From Kordiimonadaceae bacterium (lineage in GTDB: Bacteria; Pseudomonadota; Alphaproteobacteria; Sphingomonadales; Kordiimonadaceae), in assembly GCA_030148905.1 (NCBI GenBank), contig JASBSO010000223.1, forward strand, positions 1-36,946: a stretch of 36,946 nucleotides of DNA. The letters run 5' to 3'. The notes below the pieces were generated by a model. The model did no database searches. It was not told where the DNA came from and worked only from the letters and a program-made list of their open reading frames with translations. Below, one piece after another: positions 1-8,945 of the stretch. Numbering within the stretch: position 1 is the stretch's first letter; each line of letters begins with the position of its first letter. The translations under genes were made by a program, and so were the position numbers.

Positions 1-941
1 GCCTCCAGCCAGTATTTGGCGACCATGCCGGCATAGGCGGCGGTTCCGCACGCGACCAGCACAATACGGCGAATGTCGTTTGCGGCAATGGGCAGGTCGG
101 GCAGTACCAGCGCCCCCGAGCCGGGGTTGAGATAATGACCAATGGTGTGCGCCAGCGCGTCCGGCTGCTCGTATATTTCCTTGAGCATGAAATGCCGGTA
201 GGGCCCCTTGTCGGCGGCCGCGGCGCTTCGGGGCGCGGGTTGCGCGTTGCGCGAAACGGGCTCACCGTTTGGGCCAAACAGGGCGATATTCTTGAGGCTG
301 ATTTCGCCCCAGTCGCCGTCTTCAAGATAAATGACCTCATCCGCTTCGCCCACCAGCGCCAGCGTGTCGGACGCGGTGGAGATTTGCCCGTCGGATATGC
401 CAATCACCAAGGGGCTGCCACGGCGGGCAACAAAGATCGAGCCTTCGGCCCCGTCGATCAGCGCGGCAAAGGCAAAGGCCCCTTTCAGGCGGTCCAGCGC
501 CGAGGCAAAGGCGGCGCGCGGGACTTGCCCGGCGGCGATATTCTGGGCGATCAACTGCGCCACAACCTCGGTATCGGTATCGCTTTCAAAGCGGGCCCCG
601 GCGTCTGCCAGTTCGGTCTTCAGCGCGCTGTAATTTTCAATGATGCCATTATGCACCAGCGCAACCCCGTGCGCGGTGTGCGGGTGGGCATTGGGCTCGG
701 TCGCCGGGCCGTGCGTGGCCCAGCGCGTGTGGCCGATGCCGCAGGTGCCCGAAATGGGCGCATCAGCAACAACCTTATCTAGTGCTGCAAGCTTGCCCAC
801 GGCGCGGCGGCGCTGGGTCCCTGCATCGGTGCGCACCGCAATGCCTGCCGAATCGTATCCGCGATATTCCAGCGTTTTCAGCGCGCGGATCAGCTTGGGC
901 GCAATATCGGCTGTTCCGACAAATCCGGCGATCCCGCACAT
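1..941 (-). CDS. glmS: Glutamine--fructose-6-phosphate aminotransferase (isomerizing), 3' end outside window
   Basis: Cytosolic enzyme that makes glucosamine-6-phosphate from fructose-6-phosphate and glutamine, the first committed step to UDP-GlcNAc for peptidoglycan and lipid A. The frame opens with MCGIAGFVG, so Cys2 becomes the N-terminal nucleophile of a class II glutamine amidotransferase domain (about residues 1-220). Typical motifs follow: EYRGYDSAG, HTRWATHG and VHNGIIEN. The start of the first SIS sugar-isomerase domain is visible as VACGTAAYAG. About 313 codons are present of roughly 600 expected; the rest lies beyond position 1. The ATG shares its A with the glmU stop codon (TGATG), so translation is probably coupled to glmU. 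No internal stop is seen. Confidence 0.97.
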   Translation of the reverse strand, partial: MCGIAGFVGTADIAPKLIRALKTLEYRGYDSAGIAVRTDAGTQRRRAVGKLAALDKVVADAPISGTCGIGHTRWATHGPATEPNAHPHTAHGVALVHNGIIENYSALKTELADAGARFESDTDTEVVAQLIAQNIAAGQVPRAAFASALDRLKGAFAFAALIDGAEGSIFVARRGSPLVIGISDGQISTASDTLALVGEADEVIYLEDGDWGEISLKNIALFGPNGEPVSRNAQPAPRSAAAADKGPYRHFMLKEIYEQPDALAHTIGHYLNPGSGALVLPDLPIAANDIRRIVLVACGTAAYAGMVAKYWLE

Positions 942-2293
942 CAGCTTTTGTCCTTATTGTGTTTGGCGCGAAACTTGGCGGCATATCCCTTGATCTCGCG
1001 CTGGGGCGCGCGGGTCAGCGACAGGCCGTCAGCGGGGGCATCTTTGGTCAGCACACTCCCCGCCCCGACAATAGCACCGTCGCCCACACTGACCGGGGCC
1101 ACAAGAGCGGTGTTGGAGCCTATAAAGGCCCCCGCGCCGATGGTTGTGGTGTATTTATTGAAGCCGTCATAATTGCAGGTGATGGTGCCCGCGCCGATAT
1201 TGGCGTCCTTGCCGATGGTCGCGTCGCCGATATAGCTGAGATGCGAAACCTTGACGCCTTCAGCGAGGGTTGCCTGTTTCACCTCGACAAAATTGCCGAT
1301 TTTCGCGCCTGCGCCAATGTCGGCACCGGGCCTGAGCCGGGCATAGGGGCCAACGCTGGCACCGCTGCGCACGCTGCAGCCTTCAAGATGGCTGAACGCT
1401 TTGATGGTGGCACCGCCCTCAATCGTCACACCGGGGCCGATGACCACATGCGGTTCCAGCGTGACATCGCGGCCGATCACCGTATCGGTAGACAGAAACA
1501 CCGTGTCGGGCGCGACCATCGTGACGCCTGCGGCCATGTGGCGGCTGCGTTCGCGCGCCTGAAACAGCGCTTCAACGGCGGCAAGGTCGGCGCGGCTGTT
1601 CACGCCGGCCACTTCATTTGCCGTGGTGGAGACGCTGTGTACTTGCAGGCCGTCAGCCCGCGCCAGTGCCACCAGATCGGTGAGATAATATTCACCCGCA
1701 GCATTGCTGGCCTCCAGCCGGGGCAAGGCGGCCTGTGCCCAGCGCCAGTCCATCAGCATCACCCCAGAATTGCACAGGGTTACCGCGCGCTCAGTATCGG
1801 TTGCGTCTTTGTCCTCAACGATGCGGTCCAATGTGCCGTCCGGGGCGGTGATCAGGCGGCCATATCCACGGGGCTCAGATGTTTCAAAGCCCAGCACCAC
1901 CAGCCCCGCACCGCCTGCGCGTGCGGCGCGCATGGTCTTCAGTGTATCTTCGGTGATCAGCGGCACGTCACCGTAAAGGACCAGCACATCGCCCGTATAT
2001 CCTGCCAGCGCGTCCCGGCAGCAGGCAACGGCGTGCCCAGTGCCAAGCTGCTTGTCCTGCACCACATAATGCGCGCGGTCTTTGACCACGCCGCGCACCT
2101 GGTCGGCCAGTGCGCCCACCACCACCAAAGGCGGGCGGTTTGACGAACGCTCGGCCACGTCTAGTACGTGGCACAGCATCGGCTTGCCGCCGACGGGATG
2201 CAGCACCTTGTGACGGTCCGATGTCATGCGTGTGCCCTGCCCGGCGGCAAGGATCACGGTGGTCAGCACTGATGTGGACATGGGGTGCGGCAT
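941..2293 (-). CDS. glmU: Bifunctional UDP-GlcNAc pyrophosphorylase / glucosamine-1-phosphate acetyltransferase
   Basis: Catalyses the last two steps to UDP-GlcNAc: acetylation of glucosamine-1-phosphate, then uridylyl transfer. The N-terminal half (about residues 8-240) is a nucleotidyltransferase fold with LAAGQGTRM and a following Lys (HKVLHP), plus LYGDVPLI. The C-terminal half (about 255-440) is a left-handed beta-helix of hexapeptide repeats, with GNFVEVK, NIGAGTITCNYDG and IGSNTALVAPV. At 450 aa it has the usual family length. The start is either the first ATG (2293), with a GGAGA directly upstream, or the ATG four codons later (2281). It lies 25 nt downstream of the dioxygenase gene and overlaps glmS by 1 nt, so all three probably form one transcription unit. 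Confidence 0.96.
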   Translation of the reverse strand: MPHPMSTSVLTTVILAAGQGTRMTSDRHKVLHPVGGKPMLCHVLDVAERSSNRPPLVVVGALADQVRGVVKDRAHYVVQDKQLGTGHAVACCRDALAGYTGDVLVLYGDVPLITEDTLKTMRAARAGGAGLVVLGFETSEPRGYGRLITAPDGTLDRIVEDKDATDTERAVTLCNSGVMLMDWRWAQAALPRLEASNAAGEYYLTDLVALARADGLQVHSVSTTANEVAGVNSRADLAAVEALFQARERSRHMAAGVTMVAPDTVFLSTDTVIGRDVTLEPHVVIGPGVTIEGGATIKAFSHLEGCSVRSGASVGPYARLRPGADIGAGAKIGNFVEVKQATLAEGVKVSHLSYIGDATIGKDANIGAGTITCNYDGFNKYTTTIGAGAFIGSNTALVAPVSVGDGAIVGAGSVLTKDAPADGLSLTRAPQREIKGYAAKFRAKHNKDKS

Positions 2294-2318
2294 TCTCCGG
2301 CAGATGGTTCCCTGAAAT

Positions 2319-3347
2319 CTAGGCGATCATGTCATCTGTGGCAATGGGATGCCAGGTGGCGCGGCGGCCCTTTGCCTCGGCCTTGCGGCCGCGGTCATTC
2401 CAATAGGCGGTGAAGACGCTATGCTCCAGCCGCAACAGGGCGGGCGAGGGGCTGCTGGCCCATGGCACAAAGGGCGAGGTGCGACCGTAAGCGAATATTT
2501 CCATGCGGCTCATACCGGGCGCGGCAGGGCTACGCCCGTGAAAGCCGAAGGTGTTGGCAATCACCAGCGTGCCCGCCTTCACCGTCAGCTTGACCGGATC
2601 GGCAAAGCCGTAGCGCGCCAGGTCGCCGTCGCGGACGCGAAACGATCCCTTTTCCGAATAGCGGTCCGGCTGGTTGCGCGCCACCAGCGACCGGTCATAT
2701 TCAAAAGCGAGGCGACCCTCGGTCAGCCGGTTTGACCGCGGCACATAGCTTAAGGGGCCAATCTCCTCTCCCACATCCTGCAGATACAGCCAGGCCTTCA
2801 TGGTGGGGTGAAAGGTGTCGGCGTGCAGGGTTTTTTGCGGGTCTGTTAGCCCGGCGTCCGCCAACGCGCCGTGCCGGATATGCTGCAGATACAGAAGCGG
2901 CAGATGCGCCTTGGCTTCGGCGTACATCAGCCGCTCCAAAAGCGCCGGGTTGTGGGTGAGGGCATTCAGCTGAGGGGTGTCGGTCGTTGCCTCTCGTGTT
3001 AGCAGCAGGCGCTGGGTGATGGTATCGCCCTGGTGCATGGCACGCGCCTGGCCCCCGAGCGCCGGAAGCTCGGCGCGAATCTGTTCAAGGTCGCTGGGGC
3101 TTAAAAACCCGTCAATCGTCACATAGCCGTCGCGCTGGTAGCGCGCGCGCTCGTCTGCGGGCATGAAATGCGTCATCCGCGACTGGCGGTAACGCGCCAC
3201 CGCGTGCGCCGTGCGCACACGGGCCACGTGCAGGCCCCAGCGATTGAGGGTCGGCGAGCCGATCACCGGGTTGTCGCGAAAAGACTTCGCCCCCGTTGCC
3301 AGTGCCGGAATCCAGCCCAATGCCTTTAGAATATTGCTGCTTGCCAC
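2319..3347 (-). CDS. Phytanoyl-CoA dioxygenase (PhyH) family protein
   Basis: Member of the Fe(II)/2-oxoglutarate-dependent PhyH oxygenase family. The iron triad can be read as His175-x-Asp177 (LHADTF) and a distal His270 (FGFHGRS), with a downstream Arg (MSRMEIF) suited to bind the 2-oxoglutarate carboxylate. The first 60 residues are less typical and include a short hydrophobic stretch (LGWIPALATGA) without a clear signal peptide. Length 342 aa. The gene is first in a run with glmU and glmS, 25 nt upstream of glmU, which is not a connection I know from model bacteria. The substrate cannot be read from sequence; family members hydroxylate acyl chains, amino acids and small metabolites. Confidence 0.8.
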   Translation of the reverse strand: MASSNILKALGWIPALATGAKSFRDNPVIGSPTLNRWGLHVARVRTAHAVARYRQSRMTHFMPADERARYQRDGYVTIDGFLSPSDLEQIRAELPALGGQARAMHQGDTITQRLLLTREATTDTPQLNALTHNPALLERLMYAEAKAHLPLLYLQHIRHGALADAGLTDPQKTLHADTFHPTMKAWLYLQDVGEEIGPLSYVPRSNRLTEGRLAFEYDRSLVARNQPDRYSEKGSFRVRDGDLARYGFADPVKLTVKAGTLVIANTFGFHGRSPAAPGMSRMEIFAYGRTSPFVPWASSPSPALLRLEHSVFTAYWNDRGRKAEAKGRRATWHPIATDDMIA

Positions 3348-3396
3348 CGGTTAGCCGCCCTGCCGTGTTCTCCGCCTTTTCCTAGCGCTCTTGCGC

Positions 3397-3469
3397 TATA
3401 CTGCCAAGCCTTGAGTTTCTGGGCGAATCGCGCCAAAAGGATGACCATTATCCAGTCAGGAGGGGTCTT
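3397..3469 (+). promoter_or_regulatory. Possible -10 element and strong Shine-Dalgarno of mmsA
   Basis: A TATACT hexamer at 3397-3402 could be a -10 box, but no good -35 is visible 16-18 nt upstream. AGGAGG at 3458-3463 lies 6 nt before the mmsA ATG and fixes that start. The 122-nt gap separates the divergent dioxygenase and mmsA genes, so it should hold promoters for both. Confidence 0.3.
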
Positions 3470-4975
3470 ATGTATCAGCATCATCACTTTGTCGGCGGCG
3501 CACTCGTTGAAGGCCAGTCGGGCCGGCTAGGGCCAATTTTCAATCCCTCCACCGGCGAGCAGCAGGGCGAAGTGGCGCTTGCCAGCAAAGCCGAGGTTGA
3601 AGCCGCGATTGCGGTGGCCCAAGGGGCCTTTGCCGATTGGGCAGCGACGTCGGTGGTCAAGCGTGCGCGAGTTTTGCAAAATCTGGTGCAGATTCTGTAC
3701 CGCGAAAAAGACAATCTGGCGCGCGCGCTGTCCAGCGAACACGGCAAGGTGTTTTCTGACGCGCAGGGCGATGTTCAGCGCGGGCTTGAGGTGGCGGAAT
3801 TTGCCCAGGGCATCCCGCATCTGCTGAAAGGTGAGTTTTCCGACAATGTTTCCACCGGCATTGACATGTATTCGATGCGCAAGCCCCTTGGCGTGGTGGC
3901 GGGTATTACGCCCTTCAACTTTCCGGCGATGATCCCTCTGTGGATGAGCTGCATGGCGATTGCCTGCGGCAATACCTTCATTTTGAAGCCCAGCGAAAAA
4001 GACCCCAGCGTGCCGATGCTGCTGGCCGACTGCTGGAAAGAGGCGGGCCTGCCCGACGGGGTGTTCAATGTGGTCAACGGCGACAAGGAGTCGGTGGACA
4101 CCTTGTGCACCGACCCGCGCGTCAAGGCGGTGTCGTTTGTGGGCTCGACCCCGATTGCGCAATATGTCTATGCGACCTCGACCGCGCACGGCAAACGCTG
4201 TCAGGCGATGGGCGGCGCGAAAAACCATATGATCATCATGCCCGACGCCGACCTGGAGCAGGTGGCCGATGCGCTGGTGGGCTCGGCTTATGGCTCGGCG
4301 GGCGAGCGCTGCATGGCGATTTCGGTGGCCGTGCCCGTGGGCGACGCGGTGGCTGATAAAATGGTCGAGATGCTGAAACCCCGCGTTGAAGCGCTGAAAA
4401 TTGGTCATTCAATGGACCCGGAGGCCGAAATGGGCCCGCTGGTGACCGCACAGCACCGCGACAAAGTGAAGGGCTATCTTGACCTTGCTGACGAGGAAGG
4501 TGCCAAGGTCGTCGTGGACGGGCGTGACTTTACCTATGCCATGCAGGGCTATGAGGACGGCTATTATCTGGGCGGCAGCCTGTTTGACCATGTCAAACCC
4601 GGCATGCGCAGCTACCGGGAAGAGATTTTCGGCCCGACCCTGCAAATCATGCGCGCGAGCAACTTTGAAGAAGCGCTGAGCTACCCCAGCGACCATGAAT
4701 ACGGCAACGGGACCAGCATTTTCACTCGCGACGGCGACACCGCGCGCGATTATGTTGCCCGCGTCGAAGTGGGCATGGTGGGGGTTAATATCCCAATCCC
4801 CGTGCCGCTGGCCTTCCACAGCTTTGGCGGCTGGAAAAATTCCGCCTTTGGCGACATCAACCAGCACGGCCTGGAAGGCGTGCGCTTTTTCACCAAAACC
4901 AAAACGGTGACCCAGCGCTGGCCCAAGGGTATGAAAGAAGGGGCGGAGTTCGTGATCCCGACCCTGAATTCTTAA
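3470..4975 (+). CDS. mmsA: CoA-acylating methylmalonate-semialdehyde dehydrogenase
   Basis: Converts methylmalonate (and malonate) semialdehyde with CoA and NAD+ to propionyl-CoA (or acetyl-CoA), the last step of valine breakdown. It has an aldehyde dehydrogenase fold: TPFNFPAM and KPSEKDPS in the cofactor domain, FVGSTPIA, and the catalytic Cys281 in GSAGERCMAIS. That sequence around the cysteine is typical of MmsA rather than of general aldehyde dehydrogenases. PIPVPLAFHSFGGWK near the C terminus is also typical. Length 501 aa matches the family. A strong AGGAGG supports the ATG. It is the first gene of a plus-strand run containing other valine-pathway enzymes. Confidence 0.94.
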   Translation: MYQHHHFVGGALVEGQSGRLGPIFNPSTGEQQGEVALASKAEVEAAIAVAQGAFADWAATSVVKRARVLQNLVQILYREKDNLARALSSEHGKVFSDAQGDVQRGLEVAEFAQGIPHLLKGEFSDNVSTGIDMYSMRKPLGVVAGITPFNFPAMIPLWMSCMAIACGNTFILKPSEKDPSVPMLLADCWKEAGLPDGVFNVVNGDKESVDTLCTDPRVKAVSFVGSTPIAQYVYATSTAHGKRCQAMGGAKNHMIIMPDADLEQVADALVGSAYGSAGERCMAISVAVPVGDAVADKMVEMLKPRVEALKIGHSMDPEAEMGPLVTAQHRDKVKGYLDLADEEGAKVVVDGRDFTYAMQGYEDGYYLGGSLFDHVKPGMRSYREEIFGPTLQIMRASNFEEALSYPSDHEYGNGTSIFTRDGDTARDYVARVEVGMVGVNIPIPVPLAFHSFGGWKNSAFGDINQHGLEGVRFFTKTKTVTQRWPKGMKEGAEFVIPTLNS

Positions 4976-5004
4976 AAACAACAACATCACGGCGGAGAGG
5001 AAAA

Positions 5005-7797
5005 ATGACATATCCAAAACTGGCGGTGGTGGCCGCATTAAGCGCAGCCCTGATGGGCTGCGATGCTTCGGTGGAGGTCAGCAGCACCTCGGATGATCGC
5101 GATCCGGCTTACAGCCAGCCCGCGCCCGGCCCCGACCTTGAGGTACATATCCCCTATGAGAAATTCACCCTCTCCAACGGGTTGCGCGTCGTCGTGCATG
5201 AGGACCGCAAGGCTCCGATTGTCGCCGTCAGTGTTTGGTATCATGTCGGCTCGAAAGACGAACCCGAAGGCAAAACCGGCTTTGCTCACCTGTTTGAGCA
5301 TTTGATGTTCAACGGGACCGAGAATTATGACGGCGAATTTTTTGTTCCGCTTGAGGCTGCAGGCGGCACCGATCTGAACGGCACCACATGGTTCGACCGG
5401 ACCAATTATTTCGAAACCGTACCAACCCCGGCGTTGGACCTGGCACTGTGGCTCGAATCCGACCGCATGGGGCATCTTTTGGGCGTGGTGACCGAGGAAA
5501 AACTGACCAACCAGCGCGGCGTGGTGCAAAATGAAAAACGCCAGGGCGACAATCAGCCCTACGGTCTGGTGGAATACGCCCAGCTTGAGGCGCTGTTTCC
5601 GCCGGGGCACCCCTACCGGCACTCCACCATCGGCTCGCTTGAAGATTTGGACAATGCCAGCCTTGAAGATGTGAAATCCTGGTTCAACAAATATTACGGC
5701 GCCGCCAACACCGTGGTTGTGCTGGCGGGTGATATCGACGCCGAGACCGCGCGCCCCTTGATGGAAACATATTTTGGCGATATCGCGGCGGGCCCCGACC
5801 TGCAGCGCGCCAAGGCCAATGCGCCGTCGCTCAGCGCCAATAAGATCGAAGAAATGACCGACAGCCGCGCGCCTAATACGCGGATTTACCGCAACTGGGT
5901 CGTGCCTGGGCGCACCACAGAGGATGCGCATCTGTTGCGCCTCGCTATGGGCGTATTGGGTAGCGGTAAAAATTCACGGCTTTTCAAAGAGCTGGTTTAT
6001 GACAATGCCCTTGCCAGCAGTGTCGATGCCTCGGTGCAGCGGTTCGAGCTGGCCAGCATGGTCGAAATCAGTGTCGACCTGTTGGACGGCGTCGACCCGG
6101 ACGAGGTCACCCGCCGCCTTGACGCGGTCATGGCCGATTTTCTGGACAACGGCCCAACGATTGAGGAAGTCAGCCGCATCAAAACCGGCATCATTGCGTC
6201 GCGCGTGCGCGGGCTGGAAAAAGTGGGCGGTTTTGGCGGCAAGGCTGTGGCTCTGGCGCAGGGTGAACTCTATGCCAATAACCCAGATTTTTATGCGCAG
6301 GAAATTGCCTGGATCGACGCCGCGAGCGCGCAAGATGTGCTGGATGTCAGCCGTGAATGGCTCGCGCGGCCGTATTACCAGCTGACCGTTAAAAAGGCCC
6401 CCACCTATGCCACCGGCGCGGGCGGGGCCGACCGTAGCAAGCTACCGGATGTGTCTGGCTTCCCCGATCTCAGCTTCCCGCCGATAGAAACCGCGACCCT
6501 GCCCAATGGTTTGAAACTGGTGCTGGCGCAGCGCGACAGCGTGCCGGTGATCGAAATGGCGCTGCAATTTGATGCGGGCTATGCCGCCGATCACGGCGGG
6601 AAATTTGGCACTGCCAATCTGGCGCTATCGATGCTGGACGAGGGCACAACCAGCCGTTCGGCGCTGGACATCGCCGCAGAAATGGACCGCCTCGGCGGCG
6701 AGCTGACAACCCGGTCGAACCTGGATCGCAGCGCCATTCGCTTGTCGGCGCTGGCCCCAAATTTGCGCCCGTCGCTCGATGTGATGGCCGATGTGGTGTT
6801 AAACCCGGCCTTCGATGCAGAAGAGTTTGAACGGTTGCGTACGCGCTGGCTGGCCTTTATCGACCGCGAGCAGGCGCAACCCGTACAGCTTGGCCTGCGC
6901 GAGCTGGCACCCTTGCTCTATGGCAGCGACCATGCCTACGGCATGCCGCTGACCGGCAGCGGCACCAAATCTTCGGTCGCGGCAATCACCCGCGATGATT
7001 TGGTGGCGTTCAAGGACACCTGGCTGCGCCCCGACAATGCGACGCTCTATGTCGTGGGCAATCTGACGATGACGGACCTGAGTGCGATGATCGAGGACGC
7101 CTTTGGCGGCTGGAGCGCGCCCGATGCACCGCTGCCGGTCAAGCAGTTGGATACCGTAAAAAATGCCGCATCTCCACGCGTGGTCATTCTCGACAAGCCG
7201 GGCAGCCCGCAAACGGTCATCCTGGGCGGGTCGCTGTTGCCGCCGTCGGGCGCAGAGGATGCGCTGGCGCTTGATACCGCCAATGACATTTTGGGCGGCG
7301 AGTTTACCAGCCGGGTCAATATGAACCTGCGCGAAGACAAGGGCTGGGCCTACGGGGCCTTTACCATCACCTTTGACGGGGCCGGTCAGCGCCTGTGGCT
7401 GGCCTATGCGCCGGTGCAAACCGACAAAACCGGGGCCAGCCTGAACGAAATGATTTCCGAAGTGTCGGGCTATCTGAACGGCCGGCCTGCCACCGAGGGC
7501 GAACTGACGCGGATTAAAAACACCCGCGTCAACAGCCTGCCTGGGAATTTTGAAACCAACACGGCGATTTTGGCTGATCTGATGACCAGCGGGCGGATCG
7601 GGCGCGACCTTGGGCATGTCAATGACCTCAAGGCCAAATTTGCCGCCCTTGACCTCAACGCCGTGCAAGCAGCAGCCGACCGCTATATCGACCCGAATGC
7701 GGTGGTGTGGCTATTGGTTGGTGACCGGGCGCAAATCGAAGATCAGGTGCGCGCCCTCGGCATTGCCGAGATCGAGACCCTGACCATCAGCGAGTAA
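5005..7797 (+). CDS. M16 (pitrilysin) family zinc peptidase, lipoprotein, two-domain fusion
   Basis: Predicted periplasmic zinc metallopeptidase. The N terminus is a lipoprotein signal peptide with lipobox LMGC (Cys19), so the mature protein is probably membrane-anchored. The first M16 domain has the inverted zinc motif HLFEH (FAHLFEHLMFNGT) and the third ligand region QNEKRQG about 75 residues on. The second half (from about residue 490) repeats the fold (ATLPNGLKLVLA, GTANLALSMLDEGT) without HxxEH and is presumably the inactive partner domain. Length 930 aa fits a fused active-plus-inactive M16 pair. A GGAGAGG lies just upstream of the ATG. It sits 29 nt after mmsA and 10 nt before the acyl-CoA dehydrogenase, inside the valine run, although its own role looks like peptide turnover. 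Confidence 0.92.
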   Translation: MTYPKLAVVAALSAALMGCDASVEVSSTSDDRDPAYSQPAPGPDLEVHIPYEKFTLSNGLRVVVHEDRKAPIVAVSVWYHVGSKDEPEGKTGFAHLFEHLMFNGTENYDGEFFVPLEAAGGTDLNGTTWFDRTNYFETVPTPALDLALWLESDRMGHLLGVVTEEKLTNQRGVVQNEKRQGDNQPYGLVEYAQLEALFPPGHPYRHSTIGSLEDLDNASLEDVKSWFNKYYGAANTVVVLAGDIDAETARPLMETYFGDIAAGPDLQRAKANAPSLSANKIEEMTDSRAPNTRIYRNWVVPGRTTEDAHLLRLAMGVLGSGKNSRLFKELVYDNALASSVDASVQRFELASMVEISVDLLDGVDPDEVTRRLDAVMADFLDNGPTIEEVSRIKTGIIASRVRGLEKVGGFGGKAVALAQGELYANNPDFYAQEIAWIDAASAQDVLDVSREWLARPYYQLTVKKAPTYATGAGGADRSKLPDVSGFPDLSFPPIETATLPNGLKLVLAQRDSVPVIEMALQFDAGYAADHGGKFGTANLALSMLDEGTTSRSALDIAAEMDRLGGELTTRSNLDRSAIRLSALAPNLRPSLDVMADVVLNPAFDAEEFERLRTRWLAFIDREQAQPVQLGLRELAPLLYGSDHAYGMPLTGSGTKSSVAAITRDDLVAFKDTWLRPDNATLYVVGNLTMTDLSAMIEDAFGGWSAPDAPLPVKQLDTVKNAASPRVVILDKPGSPQTVILGGSLLPPSGAEDALALDTANDILGGEFTSRVNMNLREDKGWAYGAFTITFDGAGQRLWLAYAPVQTDKTGASLNEMISEVSGYLNGRPATEGELTRIKNTRVNSLPGNFETNTAILADLMTSGRIGRDLGHVNDLKAKFAALDLNAVQAAADRYIDPNAVVWLLVGDRAQIEDQVRALGIAEIETLTISE

Positions 7798-7807
7798 GAG
7801 GACAGCC

Positions 7808-8944
7808 TTGACCACATTGACCGAAGACCAACGTGCGATCCGCGACATGGCGGACGCCTTCACGGCGGATCGCATCACGCCCTTTGCGGCCGAATGGGAT
7901 GAGGCCAAAACCTGGCCCGCAGACGTTGCCCGCGCTGCGGGCGAACTGGGCTTTGGCAGCATCTATGTCGGCGAAGACCATGGCGGCTGCGGCCTGACCC
8001 GGGTGGAAAGTGCGCTGGTGTTTGAAGCGCTGGCTTATGGCTGCCCATCCACATCGGCGATGCTGTCCATTCACAATATGGCAACCTGGATGATCGACCG
8101 GTTTGGGGCGGATGATGTCCGCGCGCGGCTTGTGCCCCGGCTTGCCACTCTTGAGGCGATGGCGTCTTATTGTCTGACCGAACCCGGTGCGGGCTCGGAC
8201 GCGGCCAGCCTGAAGACCCGCGCGGTGCGCGACGGCGATCATTATGTGCTGAACGGGGCGAAGGCGTTTATTTCAGGTGGCGGCGTGTCTGATGTGTATG
8301 TGGTGATGGCGCGCACATCGGATGACGGCGCGCGCGGCATCACCTGCTTTGCCGTGGAGAAAGGCACGCCCGGCCTCAGCTTCGGCGCGGAAGAGAAAAA
8401 ACTCGGCTGGCATTCGCAGCCCACCGCCGCGGTGATGTTTGACGATTGCCGTGTGCCCGCCGCCAATCGGATCGGCGACGAAGGCCAGGGGTTCAAGATC
8501 GCCATGCAGGGCCTTGATGGTGGCCGGTTGAATATTGCCGCCTGCTCGCTGGGTGGGGCGCGGCGCGCGCTGGATGAAGCGGTGGTCTATACCAAGGACC
8601 GCCGCCAGTTTGGCAAGGCGATCGCTGATTTTCAAAACACCCAGTTCCGCCTGGCCGACATGGCAACCGCGCTGGAGGCCAGCCGGTTGATGCTGTACTC
8701 GGCAGCAGAAAAAGTCACCGCCAAAGCCGCTGATGCCTCGGCTGCAGCCGCCATGGCTAAACGCTTTGTCACCGACACGGCCTTCGATGTGACCAATCAG
8801 GCGCTCCAGCTATTTGGTGGGTACGGCTATTTGATGGACTATCCGATCGAGCGCATTTTGCGCGACCTTCGGGTGCATCAAATTTTGGAAGGCACAAACG
8901 AAATCATGCGTGTGGTGATTGCGCGCGAACTTTTGAAAGACTGA
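7808..8944 (+). CDS. Acyl-CoA dehydrogenase, probably isobutyryl-CoA dehydrogenase
   Basis: FAD-dependent dehydrogenase that would oxidise isobutyryl-CoA to methacrylyl-CoA in valine catabolism. The specific substrate is inferred from the neighbours (mmsA, hydroxyisobutyryl-CoA hydrolase, mmsB). Visible family features are CLTEPGAGSDAASL (flavin/substrate loop), LFGGYGY, and the C-terminal EGTNEIMR, whose Glu aligns with the catalytic base of short-chain acyl-CoA dehydrogenases. Length 378 aa is standard. The start is a TTG at 7808 preceded by AGAGGA, 10 nt after the M16 stop; no better ATG is available before the conserved N-terminal helix. Confidence 0.9.
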   Translation: MTTLTEDQRAIRDMADAFTADRITPFAAEWDEAKTWPADVARAAGELGFGSIYVGEDHGGCGLTRVESALVFEALAYGCPSTSAMLSIHNMATWMIDRFGADDVRARLVPRLATLEAMASYCLTEPGAGSDAASLKTRAVRDGDHYVLNGAKAFISGGGVSDVYVVMARTSDDGARGITCFAVEKGTPGLSFGAEEKKLGWHSQPTAAVMFDDCRVPAANRIGDEGQGFKIAMQGLDGGRLNIAACSLGGARRALDEAVVYTKDRRQFGKAIADFQNTQFRLADMATALEASRLMLYSAAEKVTAKAADASAAAAMAKRFVTDTAFDVTNQALQLFGGYGYLMDYPIERILRDLRVHQILEGTNEIMRVVIARELLKD

Positions 8945-8945
8945 T

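Noticed and set aside
782-2143. A 453-codon open frame on the plus strand opposite glmU
   Set aside because: It is the antisense shadow of a gene with clear GlmU motifs; its translation shows no family features and is rich in His/Arg/Gly as expected from reversed GC-rich coding DNA.
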